NCBI GenBank assembly: GCA_943789365.1
Contig: CALSTV010000001.1
Coordinates: 1,488,001-1,552,000 of the forward strand
Direction: 5' to 3'
Source of the DNA: an uncultured Flavobacteriaceae bacterium
Lineage (GTDB): Bacteria > Bacteroidota > Bacteroidia > Flavobacteriales > Flavobacteriaceae
DNA: 64,000 bases
Position 1 is the first letter of the stretch; each line of letters starts with the position of its first letter. A program made the translations under genes and the position numbers. The notes beneath the pieces are model-generated. The model saw nothing but the letters and a program-made list of their open reading frames with translations, was not told the DNA's origin and searched no databases. Of this stretch, positions 53,440 through 63,400 are shown one piece after another.

Positions 53440-53976
53440 TTACGGATAATCCGGAGACTCTACTCTGATTATTGGATCGATAAGAAAAAACATCTCTTTG
53501 TTACCAACATTCAAAGAAAAAAGCACACTGTATGAAAAGTAAAAGTCTTTCATTTCACGTTTTGCCGCATTTCTTACCTTGAGGGTTGCTGAACATGCTC
53601 CATTAGGCATTACACATAGTGACCCATCTTCTAATGCAGAAGCTGTAGTTCCACATTCAAATACCGAATCGTACAAACCTTTAGTCAATACACTATTAAA
53701 GTCAGTGTTTTTCGTTACATTTTTCAAAGAACAACAAACTAAAGTGGGTTCAAAATCGTCATTTTCAAATACGAGTTTAAAATTGATAGATTCTCCTTGT
53801 TTATAAGAAGGAAGTCTTGATCCTTCTATAGTAGTAAAGCTATCAACTTTTATAGGTTCTGAAATTGTTCCAGTTCCAAGGTTGCAATTAGTAATAGCTT
53901 CAATTAATAAACTTTCTTGGACATTCAATACAATGTCATTCGTAGAAAGCGTCGAGTTGCTTATCTCATTTTTCAT
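53440..53976 (-). CDS. Hypothetical protein, unrecognised
   Basis: The 178-residue protein runs from ATG 53976 (KNEISNSTLSTNDIVLNVQE). It is rich in beta-strand and has several Cys (LVCCSLKNVT, FECGTTAS, LCVMPNGACSATLKVRN). No signal peptide or family is recognised. It lies 18 bp before the kinase on the same strand and is probably co-transcribed. The Cys-rich middle and the LNVG...FFLIDPIIRV end may form an immunoglobulin-like fold, but this is a guess. Confidence 0.55.
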   Translation of the reverse strand: MKNEISNSTLSTNDIVLNVQESLLIEAITNCNLGTGTISEPIKVDSFTTIEGSRLPSYKQGESINFKLVFENDDFEPTLVCCSLKNVTKNTDFNSVLTKGLYDSVFECGTTASALEDGSLCVMPNGACSATLKVRNAAKREMKDFYFSYSVLFSLNVGNKEMFFLIDPIIRVESPDYP

Positions 53977-54264
53977 TAGCAATTAAGGGATAAAATTAAT
54001 AAAAACCCTCCATTTTAGATTTTAACTATGGGAGGGGTACATAAAATCTGATATAAATCTAATAAAAATAAATGAATGCCCTAACGAGATTCGTCAAATT
54101 TTCTTTCATCGAAGCTGTAACCACTCAATAACAAATTGTATTCACTCACAAAATCGACTCATTGACTCATATGTTTTCATCAACAATTCAAAAGCACTCA
54201 TATTTGAAGTACCAAAAAGAAGTTGGTATGAAATAAGCAATACACTTAGGGCGTGTAAAATAAT

Positions 54265-54300
54265 TCTCGTGCAATTTATAAATCATAAATATGCACGAGA
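54265..54300. repeat. Inverted repeat in a gene-free gap
   Basis: TCTCGTGCA (54265-54273) and TGCACGAGA (54292-54300) are perfect 9-bp arms with an 18-nt AT-rich loop; AATAAT-like bases extend them outward. It lies in the 53977-54473 gap. A short coding-like stretch (LQASAPIINFLKAKECQKGF) reads near 54329-54418 with a stop, possibly a gene remnant. Confidence 0.5.
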
Positions 54301-54473
54301 TTATTATTTTCAATAATTTGTTAATTAGAAGCCACTTACAGGCATCAGCACCTATTATTAATTTTTTGAAAGCAAAAGAATGCCAAAAAGGGTTTGTATT
54401 TTTAAAAGGAAACTACTAACTTAGAAGAGTTGTTCATCATTACTTATTACAAACACCTCTTAATGCTTTGCTT

Positions 54474-54740
54474 ATGTTATCTTATAGAACCGAAATCCGA
54501 AACTCACCAAAAGAACAAACATTAAAAATATACCTAAGTGACATTTCGTTAGACGAAGAGTTACAAGGACTACTGGAAAATATAAATGGAGTTCGTATGG
54601 TGGAAGTCCAGAAAAGTGTAAGCCGAAATCGCGTTGCTGAAAATTTGACTGTTTTTAGAAAAGAAAACATCACTATCAATGACTTAAAGACTAAGATAGA
54701 TGGTTTTTTAAGCAGCTTTTTTGAACGTGTAGACATCTAA
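54474..54740 (+). CDS. Small hypothetical protein
   Basis: The 88-residue protein starts at ATG 54474 (LSYRTEIRNSPKEQTLKIYL). The pattern of strand-helix-strand-helix (TLKIYLSDISLDEELQGLLE, VRMVEVQKSVSRNRVAENLT, LKTKIDGFLSSFF) suggests a small ferredoxin-like fold such as seen in HMA/ACT-type domains. No catalytic residue is evident. It converges on the OmpA gene, with 9 bp between their stops. The function is unknown. Confidence 0.5.
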   Translation: MLSYRTEIRNSPKEQTLKIYLSDISLDEELQGLLENINGVRMVEVQKSVSRNRVAENLTVFRKENITINDLKTKIDGFLSSFFERVDI

Positions 54741-54749
54741 TAGACGTCC

Positions 54750-56543
54750 CTACTGTTCATTTGGATCGTTGACTTCAATATCTAATTCTTCAGATTTTTT
54801 TTGCAAAAGTTCTTGTGAACTCATTTCATTGTGCTCGTCGGGGTTTGTGATAACAAATTCAATTCTTCGATTTTTTTGATGTTCTTCTTCCGTGCAATCA
54901 ACACTGTCAGAACAATCATTTATCAATTTGGTTTCTCCATAACCTCTCGATGTAATTCTATCTGCATGAACTCCATTTTGAATAACCCACAACCGTAGTA
55001 CACTAGCCCTTCTGTCTGATAGTTCAAGATTATAGGACGCCTTACCTCTACTGTCTGTATGTGCTTTAATATCAACATTGATATGCGGATATTTGTTCAT
55101 AATATCTATTACTCTTTTTATATGTTTGATAGATTCCGGACGAATATCAGTTTTATCAAATCCAAAATAAATTGGTTTTATTTTTAGCATTAACTCTCCT
55201 CTCGTCTCAATAATATCGGAATGCGCGAGAGACACATCTACGTTTAGTGTATCGTTATTGATCTCTGTGGTCGTTATCATACGTTCGTTTGGTTCGAAAT
55301 GTAATTTTTCTGCCCTTATCATGTAGTCTTCACTGCAATTAACAACAAATTCAAACTCACCCTTAGCATTGGAAATTACACTGTCTAGAAAAGCCCTCTT
55401 TTCGTCCAACAAGTATACATGGGCGCTATCTAATACAATACTTGCTATTTCTTTTTTATAAATAGTGTCTCTGTCTTTGTTCACTACCAAAGTGCTGTCC
55501 ATAATGGTTTCATTCCCTTTATTAATTTCAAGGACATTATCCATTTCAACATGCTCTTGCGAATACAGTTTAAGTGTGGTAATGGTATCTACTTCAGTTT
55601 CTAATTCATAAACAATCCCTTTGATAATTTGGCGACAACTAAATTCAAAAGTATAAATGTCGTCATCTCCTTTACCTCCAGGTCTGTTCGAGGAAAAATA
55701 CCCTTTGTTTTTGGTGTTTTTAAAAGCAATGCCAAAATCATCACTATAACTATTGACAGGATGTCCTAAGTTCTCCAAATCACCTGCTGGCGCACCAGCT
55801 TCTATAGGTATTCTAAAAATGTCCAATCCGCCTTGACCGGATGTCTGACCATCACTTGAAAAATAGAGTTCATCTTTCCATACATAAGGAAACATTTCCT
55901 TTCCTTGTGTATTTACAGAAGGCCCTGCATTAATTGGAGATCCATAGCTGCCATCAGGTCTAATTTCAACCCGATAGATATCTGTTTTTCCAAAACCACC
56001 TAGCCTATCAGATACAAAATACAATTGGGACTCGTCTTCACTTAAAGCCGGGTGTCCTGTTTGGAAATTGGGACTGTTAAACGGCATTGCTTGAACAATC
56101 CAATCCTCGTTGTCAGATTTTGTGGCTTTGTACAACTGTATCAAATTCCTTCCTATTGAATCGGTAACATATTTTTTGTTGAAATAATTACTTCTTGAAA
56201 AATAAACCGTGTTTCTATCTTTTGTATAAACTAAATCTGCATCGTGGTATTTTGTATTTATCTTGTCCGAATATCGGGCAACAGAATCAAAGCTCCCATC
56301 TGGTTTTAATTTTGCAGTATACAATTCTAAGTAAGGCTGATTATTGGTACTCCATTTCGGTTGTTTGATAGACTTTTCTTTTCGTGATGAAGAAAAAAGC
56401 ACCAAAGAGTCATTGTACTGAATCATTCCAAAATCCTGATTCTTAGAATTGATATTTACGTTTTTCACAACACAGGTTTGTTCCTGCGCTGCAAGAGCAC
56501 ATACACTTAAAAAAATCAGCCAAAAAGTATTTATTTTAAACAT
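54750..56543 (-). CDS. OmpA-family protein with PD40 repeats
   Basis: The 597-residue protein has a signal peptide ending LAAQE. PD40/WD40-like beta-propeller repeats span about residues 40-290 (DRNTVYFSRSNYFNK, LSEDESQLYFVSDRLGGFGKTDIY, KDELYFSSDGQTSGQGGLDIF, YFSSNRPGGKGDDDIYTFEF). A beta-rich connector follows. An OmpA_C peptidoglycan-binding domain ends it (FGFDKTDIRPESIKHI, DIKAHTDSRGKASYNLELSD, RASVL and ITSRGYGETK). It should anchor the outer-membrane complex to peptidoglycan. It is the third gene of the giant-repeat protein - PorP/SprF - OmpA set, a grouping typical of type IX cargo operons. Confidence 0.9.
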   Translation of the reverse strand: MFKINTFWLIFLSVCALAAQEQTCVVKNVNINSKNQDFGMIQYNDSLVLFSSSRKEKSIKQPKWSTNNQPYLELYTAKLKPDGSFDSVARYSDKINTKYHDADLVYTKDRNTVYFSRSNYFNKKYVTDSIGRNLIQLYKATKSDNEDWIVQAMPFNSPNFQTGHPALSEDESQLYFVSDRLGGFGKTDIYRVEIRPDGSYGSPINAGPSVNTQGKEMFPYVWKDELYFSSDGQTSGQGGLDIFRIPIEAGAPAGDLENLGHPVNSYSDDFGIAFKNTKNKGYFSSNRPGGKGDDDIYTFEFSCRQIIKGIVYELETEVDTITTLKLYSQEHVEMDNVLEINKGNETIMDSTLVVNKDRDTIYKKEIASIVLDSAHVYLLDEKRAFLDSVISNAKGEFEFVVNCSEDYMIRAEKLHFEPNERMITTTEINNDTLNVDVSLAHSDIIETRGELMLKIKPIYFGFDKTDIRPESIKHIKRVIDIMNKYPHINVDIKAHTDSRGKASYNLELSDRRASVLRLWVIQNGVHADRITSRGYGETKLINDCSDSVDCTEEEHQKNRRIEFVITNPDEHNEMSSQELLQKKSEELDIEVNDPNEQ

Positions 56544-56555
56544 AAATATTCATTT

Positions 56556-57464
56556 TTAGAAAAATCTGGGACTTTTCATATTTCGTTTATTGAAGCTATA
56601 AATCAATATCAATTCATGCGATCCGGCATTCAAAACCCCAAAGTCGCTCGTTGTATAGTCATAGGCATATCCGACTCTTAATTTTTGTGTGGCCTGAATA
56701 CCTACCATGGCCGATACAGAATCTTCAAACCTATGGGATATCCCTAGTTCAAATACCGATTTCACTAACAAATTCAAGGACAAGTCTATTGAAAAAGGAG
56801 CGCCAAAACTTCCTTTAATCATCGTGGATGGTTTTAACTTTAATTCGTCCGTTAGGTCAAACACATATCCAGAAGTTAAATAAACCGGCGCTTTTTCAGA
56901 GGCTGTACTTTCAATGGCGCTATCGTCTCCAATATGTTTTGTTTCCAAAAGATTTGGCACCGATAACCCTGCATAAAATTTGTTCGTATAAAAATACATT
57001 CCTGCCCCAAAATTAGGGGAGATTTGATTTACAGGCACATTCAATGGATCCCCGGGAGTTACGGTTGTCAACAGACCAATATCTAAAAAAGTAGCCCCTG
57101 CTTTGATTCCAAAAGCCAATCTGCTTTCTTCTCCAGTAAATATTGTAAATGAGAAATCTCCAAAGACATTATTCTCTTTTACAGGTCCAATCTCATCGTG
57201 AATAACAGAAAGGCCAAGACCAACGGCGCGTCCAACCGGCGCATCAAATGACAATGTAGCTGTTCTAGCCGCACCTTGTACACCTACCCATTGCGTACGT
57301 CCAAGCAAACCAATAACGGGCACACCTCTGGCACCCGCATAGGCCGGATTAACGATACTCATATTATACATATATTGTGTATAATGAGGATCTTGCTGCC
57401 CGGAAGCCTTCCGAACGGCACAGAGTACGAGTACAGTTACAAGTATGTATTTTAATTTCCTCAT
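56556..57464 (-). CDS. PorP/SprF-family type IX secretion-associated outer-membrane protein
   Basis: The 302-residue protein has a signal peptide ending ASG, then QQDPHYTQYMYNMSIVNPAYAG, the signature of the family. Barrel strands follow (LGLSVIHDEIGPVKENNVFG, LAFGIKAGATFLDIGLL, FYAGLSVPNLLETKHIG) and the end SHELILIYSFNKR. Members pair with one type IX cargo each, as SprF does with SprB, and help its secretion or surface anchoring. It begins 6 bp after the giant protein gene, so it should serve that cargo. Confidence 0.9.
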   Translation of the reverse strand: MRKLKYILVTVLVLCAVRKASGQQDPHYTQYMYNMSIVNPAYAGARGVPVIGLLGRTQWVGVQGAARTATLSFDAPVGRAVGLGLSVIHDEIGPVKENNVFGDFSFTIFTGEESRLAFGIKAGATFLDIGLLTTVTPGDPLNVPVNQISPNFGAGMYFYTNKFYAGLSVPNLLETKHIGDDSAIESTASEKAPVYLTSGYVFDLTDELKLKPSTMIKGSFGAPFSIDLSLNLLVKSVFELGISHRFEDSVSAMVGIQATQKLRVGYAYDYTTSDFGVLNAGSHELILIYSFNKRNMKSPRFF

Positions 57465-57469
57465 GTACT

Positions 57470-60400
57470 TTATCTTCTTAAATATACCCAGCCTGTTTGA
57501 GGGGGTCTGTCATTATTGTTAAATTCTATCGTATAGAAATAGGTGCCATCCGGAACATCATCTGAACCTAAATTTACCGTACCATCTGACAATCCATCCC
57601 ACCATACCGGTGCAGTATTTGGGTCTCCGGAGTGTGCATAACTAAACACTTTTTTACCCCATCTGTTTACAATTACTATTCTATAATTTGGATACAAAAC
57701 AGCTAAATTTGTAATCTCAAAGGTGTCATTCAAACCATCTCCGTTTGGTGTGAATTCTTCAGGAATAAAGAAATCTATGTTTACATTGACTTCTACAGTG
57801 TCCTGGTCATCTTCGTCGAAATTATTATTTCCAGGTGTAGAATCCGTATCTATCTCATTTTCCGATTGCACTTGCGCTGTATTATCCCATTCTCCTGTCG
57901 ACAGTACTTTTACTCTTATCGTTAAGTCAATTTCGGTTCCTACCAATACCGTACCTACATCCCAAATACCCGAAAACTCATCGTAACTACCTTGAGCTGT
58001 ATCATAACTCACAAATTCATAACCCGAAGGCAGCTTGTCTAGCACCTGAACCCCGGTAGCAGGACTTGGCCCCATATTCTTTAAGCGAATTATAAACTCT
58101 ATTTCATCACCTGAAGTAGGGGTATTATCACTTACGAGTTTTTCCAATTCTAAATCACTGATTGAAACAGGGTTTATGGTAATACAACTGCTATCATCGG
58201 CATTGTTCGCATCTACATTTGAAGACCCGAGTACCGTTGCACAATTTTCATAAGCACCCGAAGCTTTAACCAAGGCGGCAATTAATAGTACTTCTGAAGA
58301 TTCTTTTACAACAGACCCCATGGTCCATATGCCTGTATTCACATCGTAAATTCCCGAAGTAGATCGGTAGGTCAAATATTGATAGCCGTCTGGAACAACA
58401 TCTTGTACTTGTACTCCATAGGCATCTAATTTCCCTGCATTAATCAATTCAATCCTGAAAGTTATTTCAGCACCTACGTTGGGAGTCAGGTCACCGTCCA
58501 AAATGGTTTTTTCAACCGCCAAATTCAATCCGGATATATAGGAAATTCCAATACAAGCATAATCGTCTTCATTCGCAGCACCATTGCCTGGTGTAGAATC
58601 CAAATCATCTTCATTCATGGCAATTATTTCAGCACAATTGTCATAATCACCAGTTCCTAAAACAATCACATCAATAGATAAAATCACTGTTTTATTCGGC
58701 AGAACTTCACCAACAGACCAAATTCCATTGCTGCTATTATAAACTCCTGTAGTTGAGGCATATTTCACAAATTGATATCCTGAAGGCAATAAATCACTTA
58801 CCACCACTCCCGTGGCAACAGATTGTCCATCATTGGTAACTTTTATTTCAAAGGTTTTTTGATTGCCTATACTTGCCTCATCCGTTTGGTCACTAAACTC
58901 TTTGGTCAAACTCAAATCCACATCTCTGACGGGTACAATAATGGCGCTATCTTGGTTGTTTGACGGGTCCAAATCATTTTGATCGGCAACGAGATTCGAG
59001 GTACTGTTTTCGATTATTAGTCCTACGGTATTCAACCTTACCGAAGCATTTATGTTCAATGTTTCTGTTGCTCCGTTTGGTATTGCACCAATACTCCAAA
59101 GCCCAGAGCCACTATTGTAACTACCTTGCCCGTCATCACTAAGATACCTTACCTCTGGAGGCAGCACATCTGTTATACTAACCCCTGTGGCTGCATTCGG
59201 CCCGTTATTGGTAACCGAAATCGTGTAAACCACAGTTCCCAATTCAACCGGACTAGAATTGTCTACCGTTTTTTGAACACTAAGATCGGCTGCTGTGACC
59301 ACAATGGTTTCACTTAAATCATCTGCGGTTGCATTGGTATCTAACTGATCTTGGGTATTTGAAATGGTATTGGTATAACTTTTCCCTGAAGTTCCTGCCG
59401 CTACCTCAACTCTGAGCAATAAGGTTTCCGATGCACCAGCAGTAAGTGTACCCACAATCCATTCCGGCGCTATCCATAGACCCTGCGTTGGAATACCCGA
59501 CACGTAGGTAAGTCCGGCCGGTAACAGGTCTTCTACGATTAAATTGGTAGCATCAATTGCCCCATTATTGGTAACCGTTATGGTGTATATCACTTGGTCT
59601 CCTTCGTTGGGCTGGTTGTTATTTACATGTTTTGCAAGAACGATATCTGTTTCATTATTTACATAAATAGAAGCTTCTAAAACATCTCCCACTACCGTTG
59701 GGTCTGCCTCATCCCCTTCCGCGGCCGTCATGGTGTTGGTGATTGTAGATCCGGATGTCCCTCCATCTACAGTTGCTTCAATAATAAGTTCTTTTGAAGC
59801 ACCATTTGCAATGGCACCTATCATCCAAATTCCAGAACCTGGATTGTAATCTCCACCACTGTTATCGGAAACATACGTGACACCATTCGGAAGGTTATCT
59901 CTTAGACTTACACCAGTAGCATCGCTGGTTCCGTTATTGCTAACAGATAAGGTATAATTTATAGTTTCGCCAACAATTGGTGTAGAATTATCAACCGATT
60001 TCACACTAATCAAATCTGTTGATGATACCACTACTTGTTCCTCATTGTCATCTATTGTTGCGTTGGTATCCAATTGATCCTGTCTATTGACTACCGTATT
60101 GATTAGAGTTTGTCCGGCAGTTCCAGAAGCAATATTTACTTGTAAAATAAGCGTCTCTGTAGCGCCTGCATCCAATTCATTCAAGGTCCAATCTGGATAG
60201 GCCCATGTACCGGCAGAAACCGTCCCTGCTACATATATCAGCCCATTAGGAAGCGTATCGGTTAGGGTCATATTGGTGGCTCTGATGGTACCATTATTGG
60301 ATACGGTTATACTGTATAAAACGGTATCTCCTTCATTTGGCGTTGGGTTGTTCACCACCTTGGTTAATACAATATCTGTTTCATTATCTATATGAATCGT

Positions 60401-63400
60401 TGCTTGCAATTGATCTCCTGCGGTAGTAGGATCTTGCTGATCACCTACTGCGCTTGTAGTCGTATTTGTAATGGTACTACCTGCTGTTCCGACCTCAACA
60501 GTTGCTTCAATTAGTAAGGTTTTAGACATCCCATTGGCAAGATCTCCAACCGTCCAAATTCCTGATCCAAAGTTATAGGCTCCGTTGCTATCATCACTAT
60601 GATAGACAACTCCTTGCGGTAAGTGATCTGTCAAATAAATATTCGTGGCATCACTGGTTCCATTGTTTGTTACTTTGATACTATAAGTGATAACCTCTCC
60701 TTCATCAGGAGTTGTATTGTCAACTGTTTTTATAGTAACTAAATCAGCAACGGTAACGGAAATCGTTTCTTCCAAATCATCTTGTGTTGCATCGTTATCC
60801 AGTTGGTCTTGCGTATTACTAATGGTATTTGTAAGTGCTTGACCCGCTGTATTCGCCGCTACTTCAACCTTAACAATCAATGATTCTGAAGCTCTCGGAG
60901 CTAAGCTATTTAGCTTCCAAACAGGTGCATTCCAACTTCCTGCGGTGGGCGTTCCGGAAACATATAAAAGCCCGGCCGGTAATATATCTGTTATTTCTAT
61001 ATTGGTTGCTTCAATAATACCATTGTTCAAAACCGTAATGGTATATTCTATCTGTTCACCTTCGTCAGGGTTGTTGTTGTTGACCGTTTTGCTGAGTACA
61101 ATATCAGTTTCATTATTTATATGAATTACGACTTCTAGCACATCCCCATTTGTACTAGGATCGGCCTGATCTCCCGAAGCCGGTGTTGTGTTATTTGTAA
61201 TCGACGTTCCTGCGGTACCAACATTGACTGTACATTGAATTGTGATTGATTCTGAGTCTCCATTATCGAGATTTCCAATAGTCCAAAGTCCGGACCCACT
61301 ATTGTACATTCCAGAGCTATCATCTCCAATATAAGTAAGTCCTGAAGGTAATAGATCCACTAAAGATACCTCTGTTGCATCGCTTGTACCGTTATTTGTT
61401 ACAGATATCGTGTAGGCAATCGTGTCTCCTTCTTCAGGTGTTTGATTGTCTACTGTTTTTACAGTTACCAAATCAGACGCAGTTACTACAATGGTTTCTT
61501 CCATATCATCTAAAGAAGCATTCGAATCTAGTTGGTCTTGCGTATTGCTAATGGTATTCGTAAGTATTTGACCTGCCGTTCCGGAATCCACCACAACTGT
61601 TACCAGAATTCTTTCCGATGTACCAGTTGCTAATTTTGAAATCGTCCATACTGACCCCGACCAATTTCCGGTAGTTGGTATGGCCGACACATAATTGAGA
61701 CCGGCCGGAAGTACATCGGTAATTTGAACATTCGTTGCATCTATCAATCCAGCATTTTCGACCTCAATTGTATACACAACATTATCGCCTTCATTCGGTG
61801 TTAAATTATCCGCAACTTTTGAAAGAACTATGTCTGTTTCATTATCGATAAAGATAGCTGCTTCTAATACATCACCTGTATTTGTGATATCGGTCTGATC
61901 GGACAAGGCGGCAATCGTTCTATTGGTGATTGTAGTCCCAGCAGTACCTGCATCTATAGTTGCTTGGATGATCAGTTGTACGGTTGAGCCTCGTATTAAG
62001 TCACCGATTGTCCATATACCAGAGTTATTATCAAAAGCGCCAGCGCCATCATCACTTGCATAGGTTACTCCCGCAGGTAAATGATCTACTATAGAAACAT
62101 TGGTGGCGTTTGACGGACCGTTGTTTGTAACTTCTATAGTATAATTTACGGAGGTTCCCACACTTGGTGTAGCATTGTCAACTGATTTTATTGTCACCAG
62201 ATCTAAAGCAGTTACACTTATGGTTTCCTCAGCGTCATCTAGGGTTGCATTGGTATCCAATTGGTCTTGAGTGTTGCTTATCGTGTTCGTCAAGTCATGA
62301 CCTGCGGTTCCGACGTCTACATTTGCAGAAAGCAGCAAGGTTTCGGTCGCTCCTGCCGGCAAACTGTTTATTTCCCATATTGGATTTGTCCATACACCAG
62401 TGGTTGGAATGGCAGAAATATATGTCAAACCGGTCGGTAATAGATCTTCTATACGCAGATTTGTAGCAGCAATAACACCGTTATTTGTAACCTTAATGGT
62501 GAATAGTACATCATCTCCTTCATTCGGATTCAAGTCATTTGCAACTTTAGAAAGAACGATGTCTGTTTTATTATCTATATAAATAGTAGCCGATAGGACA
62601 TCTCCATTTGTCCCTGGATCCGATTGATCTCCACTAGCTGCTATGGCTGTGTTTACAATGGTCATTCCAGCTGTACCGTTATTAACAGTAGCTACAATCT
62701 GTAAACTCGCAGTGTCTCCATTTGCCAAATCTCCAATATTCCAGACCCCAGTAGCAGATGAATAGGCACCGCCACTATCATCACTTACATAGCTAAGTCC
62801 GAATGGCAAGTTATCAATCAGACTAATTCCTGTAGCATCACTCAATCCGTTATTAGCAACGGTAATTGTATAGGTAATGGTATCCCCTTCATTTGGCACA
62901 GAATTGTCAACAGTTTTAACAGTAACCAAATCTGAAGAAGTCACCACAATGGTTTCTTCCAAATCATCTGGCGAACTATTAACATCCAATTGGTCTTGGA
63001 TATTGCTAATGGTATTGGTAATGTTTTGACCTGCTGTACCTGGGTCTACACGTGCATCAATCAATAAAATTTCTGAGCCTCCCGGAGCAATAGCGTTGAT
63101 GGTCCAAATAGGACTGTTCCAAATTCCTGTTGAAGGGATACCTGAAACTAAGGTCAACCCGGCAGGTAAAATATCGGTAATTTCAATATTGGTTGCCGTA
63201 ATAGAACCTTCATTGCTTACAGCAATCGTGTATCTTATAACATCACCTTCGTTAGGGTTGCTATTATTTACTGTTTTCGAGAGTACGATATCCGTTTCAT
63301 TGTTTACATAGACCGCTGCTTCCAAGACATCTCCTGTGGCAGTTAAATCGGTTTGATCTCCGGTAGCTGCAGAAGTTTTATTGATAATGGTTGTTCCTGC

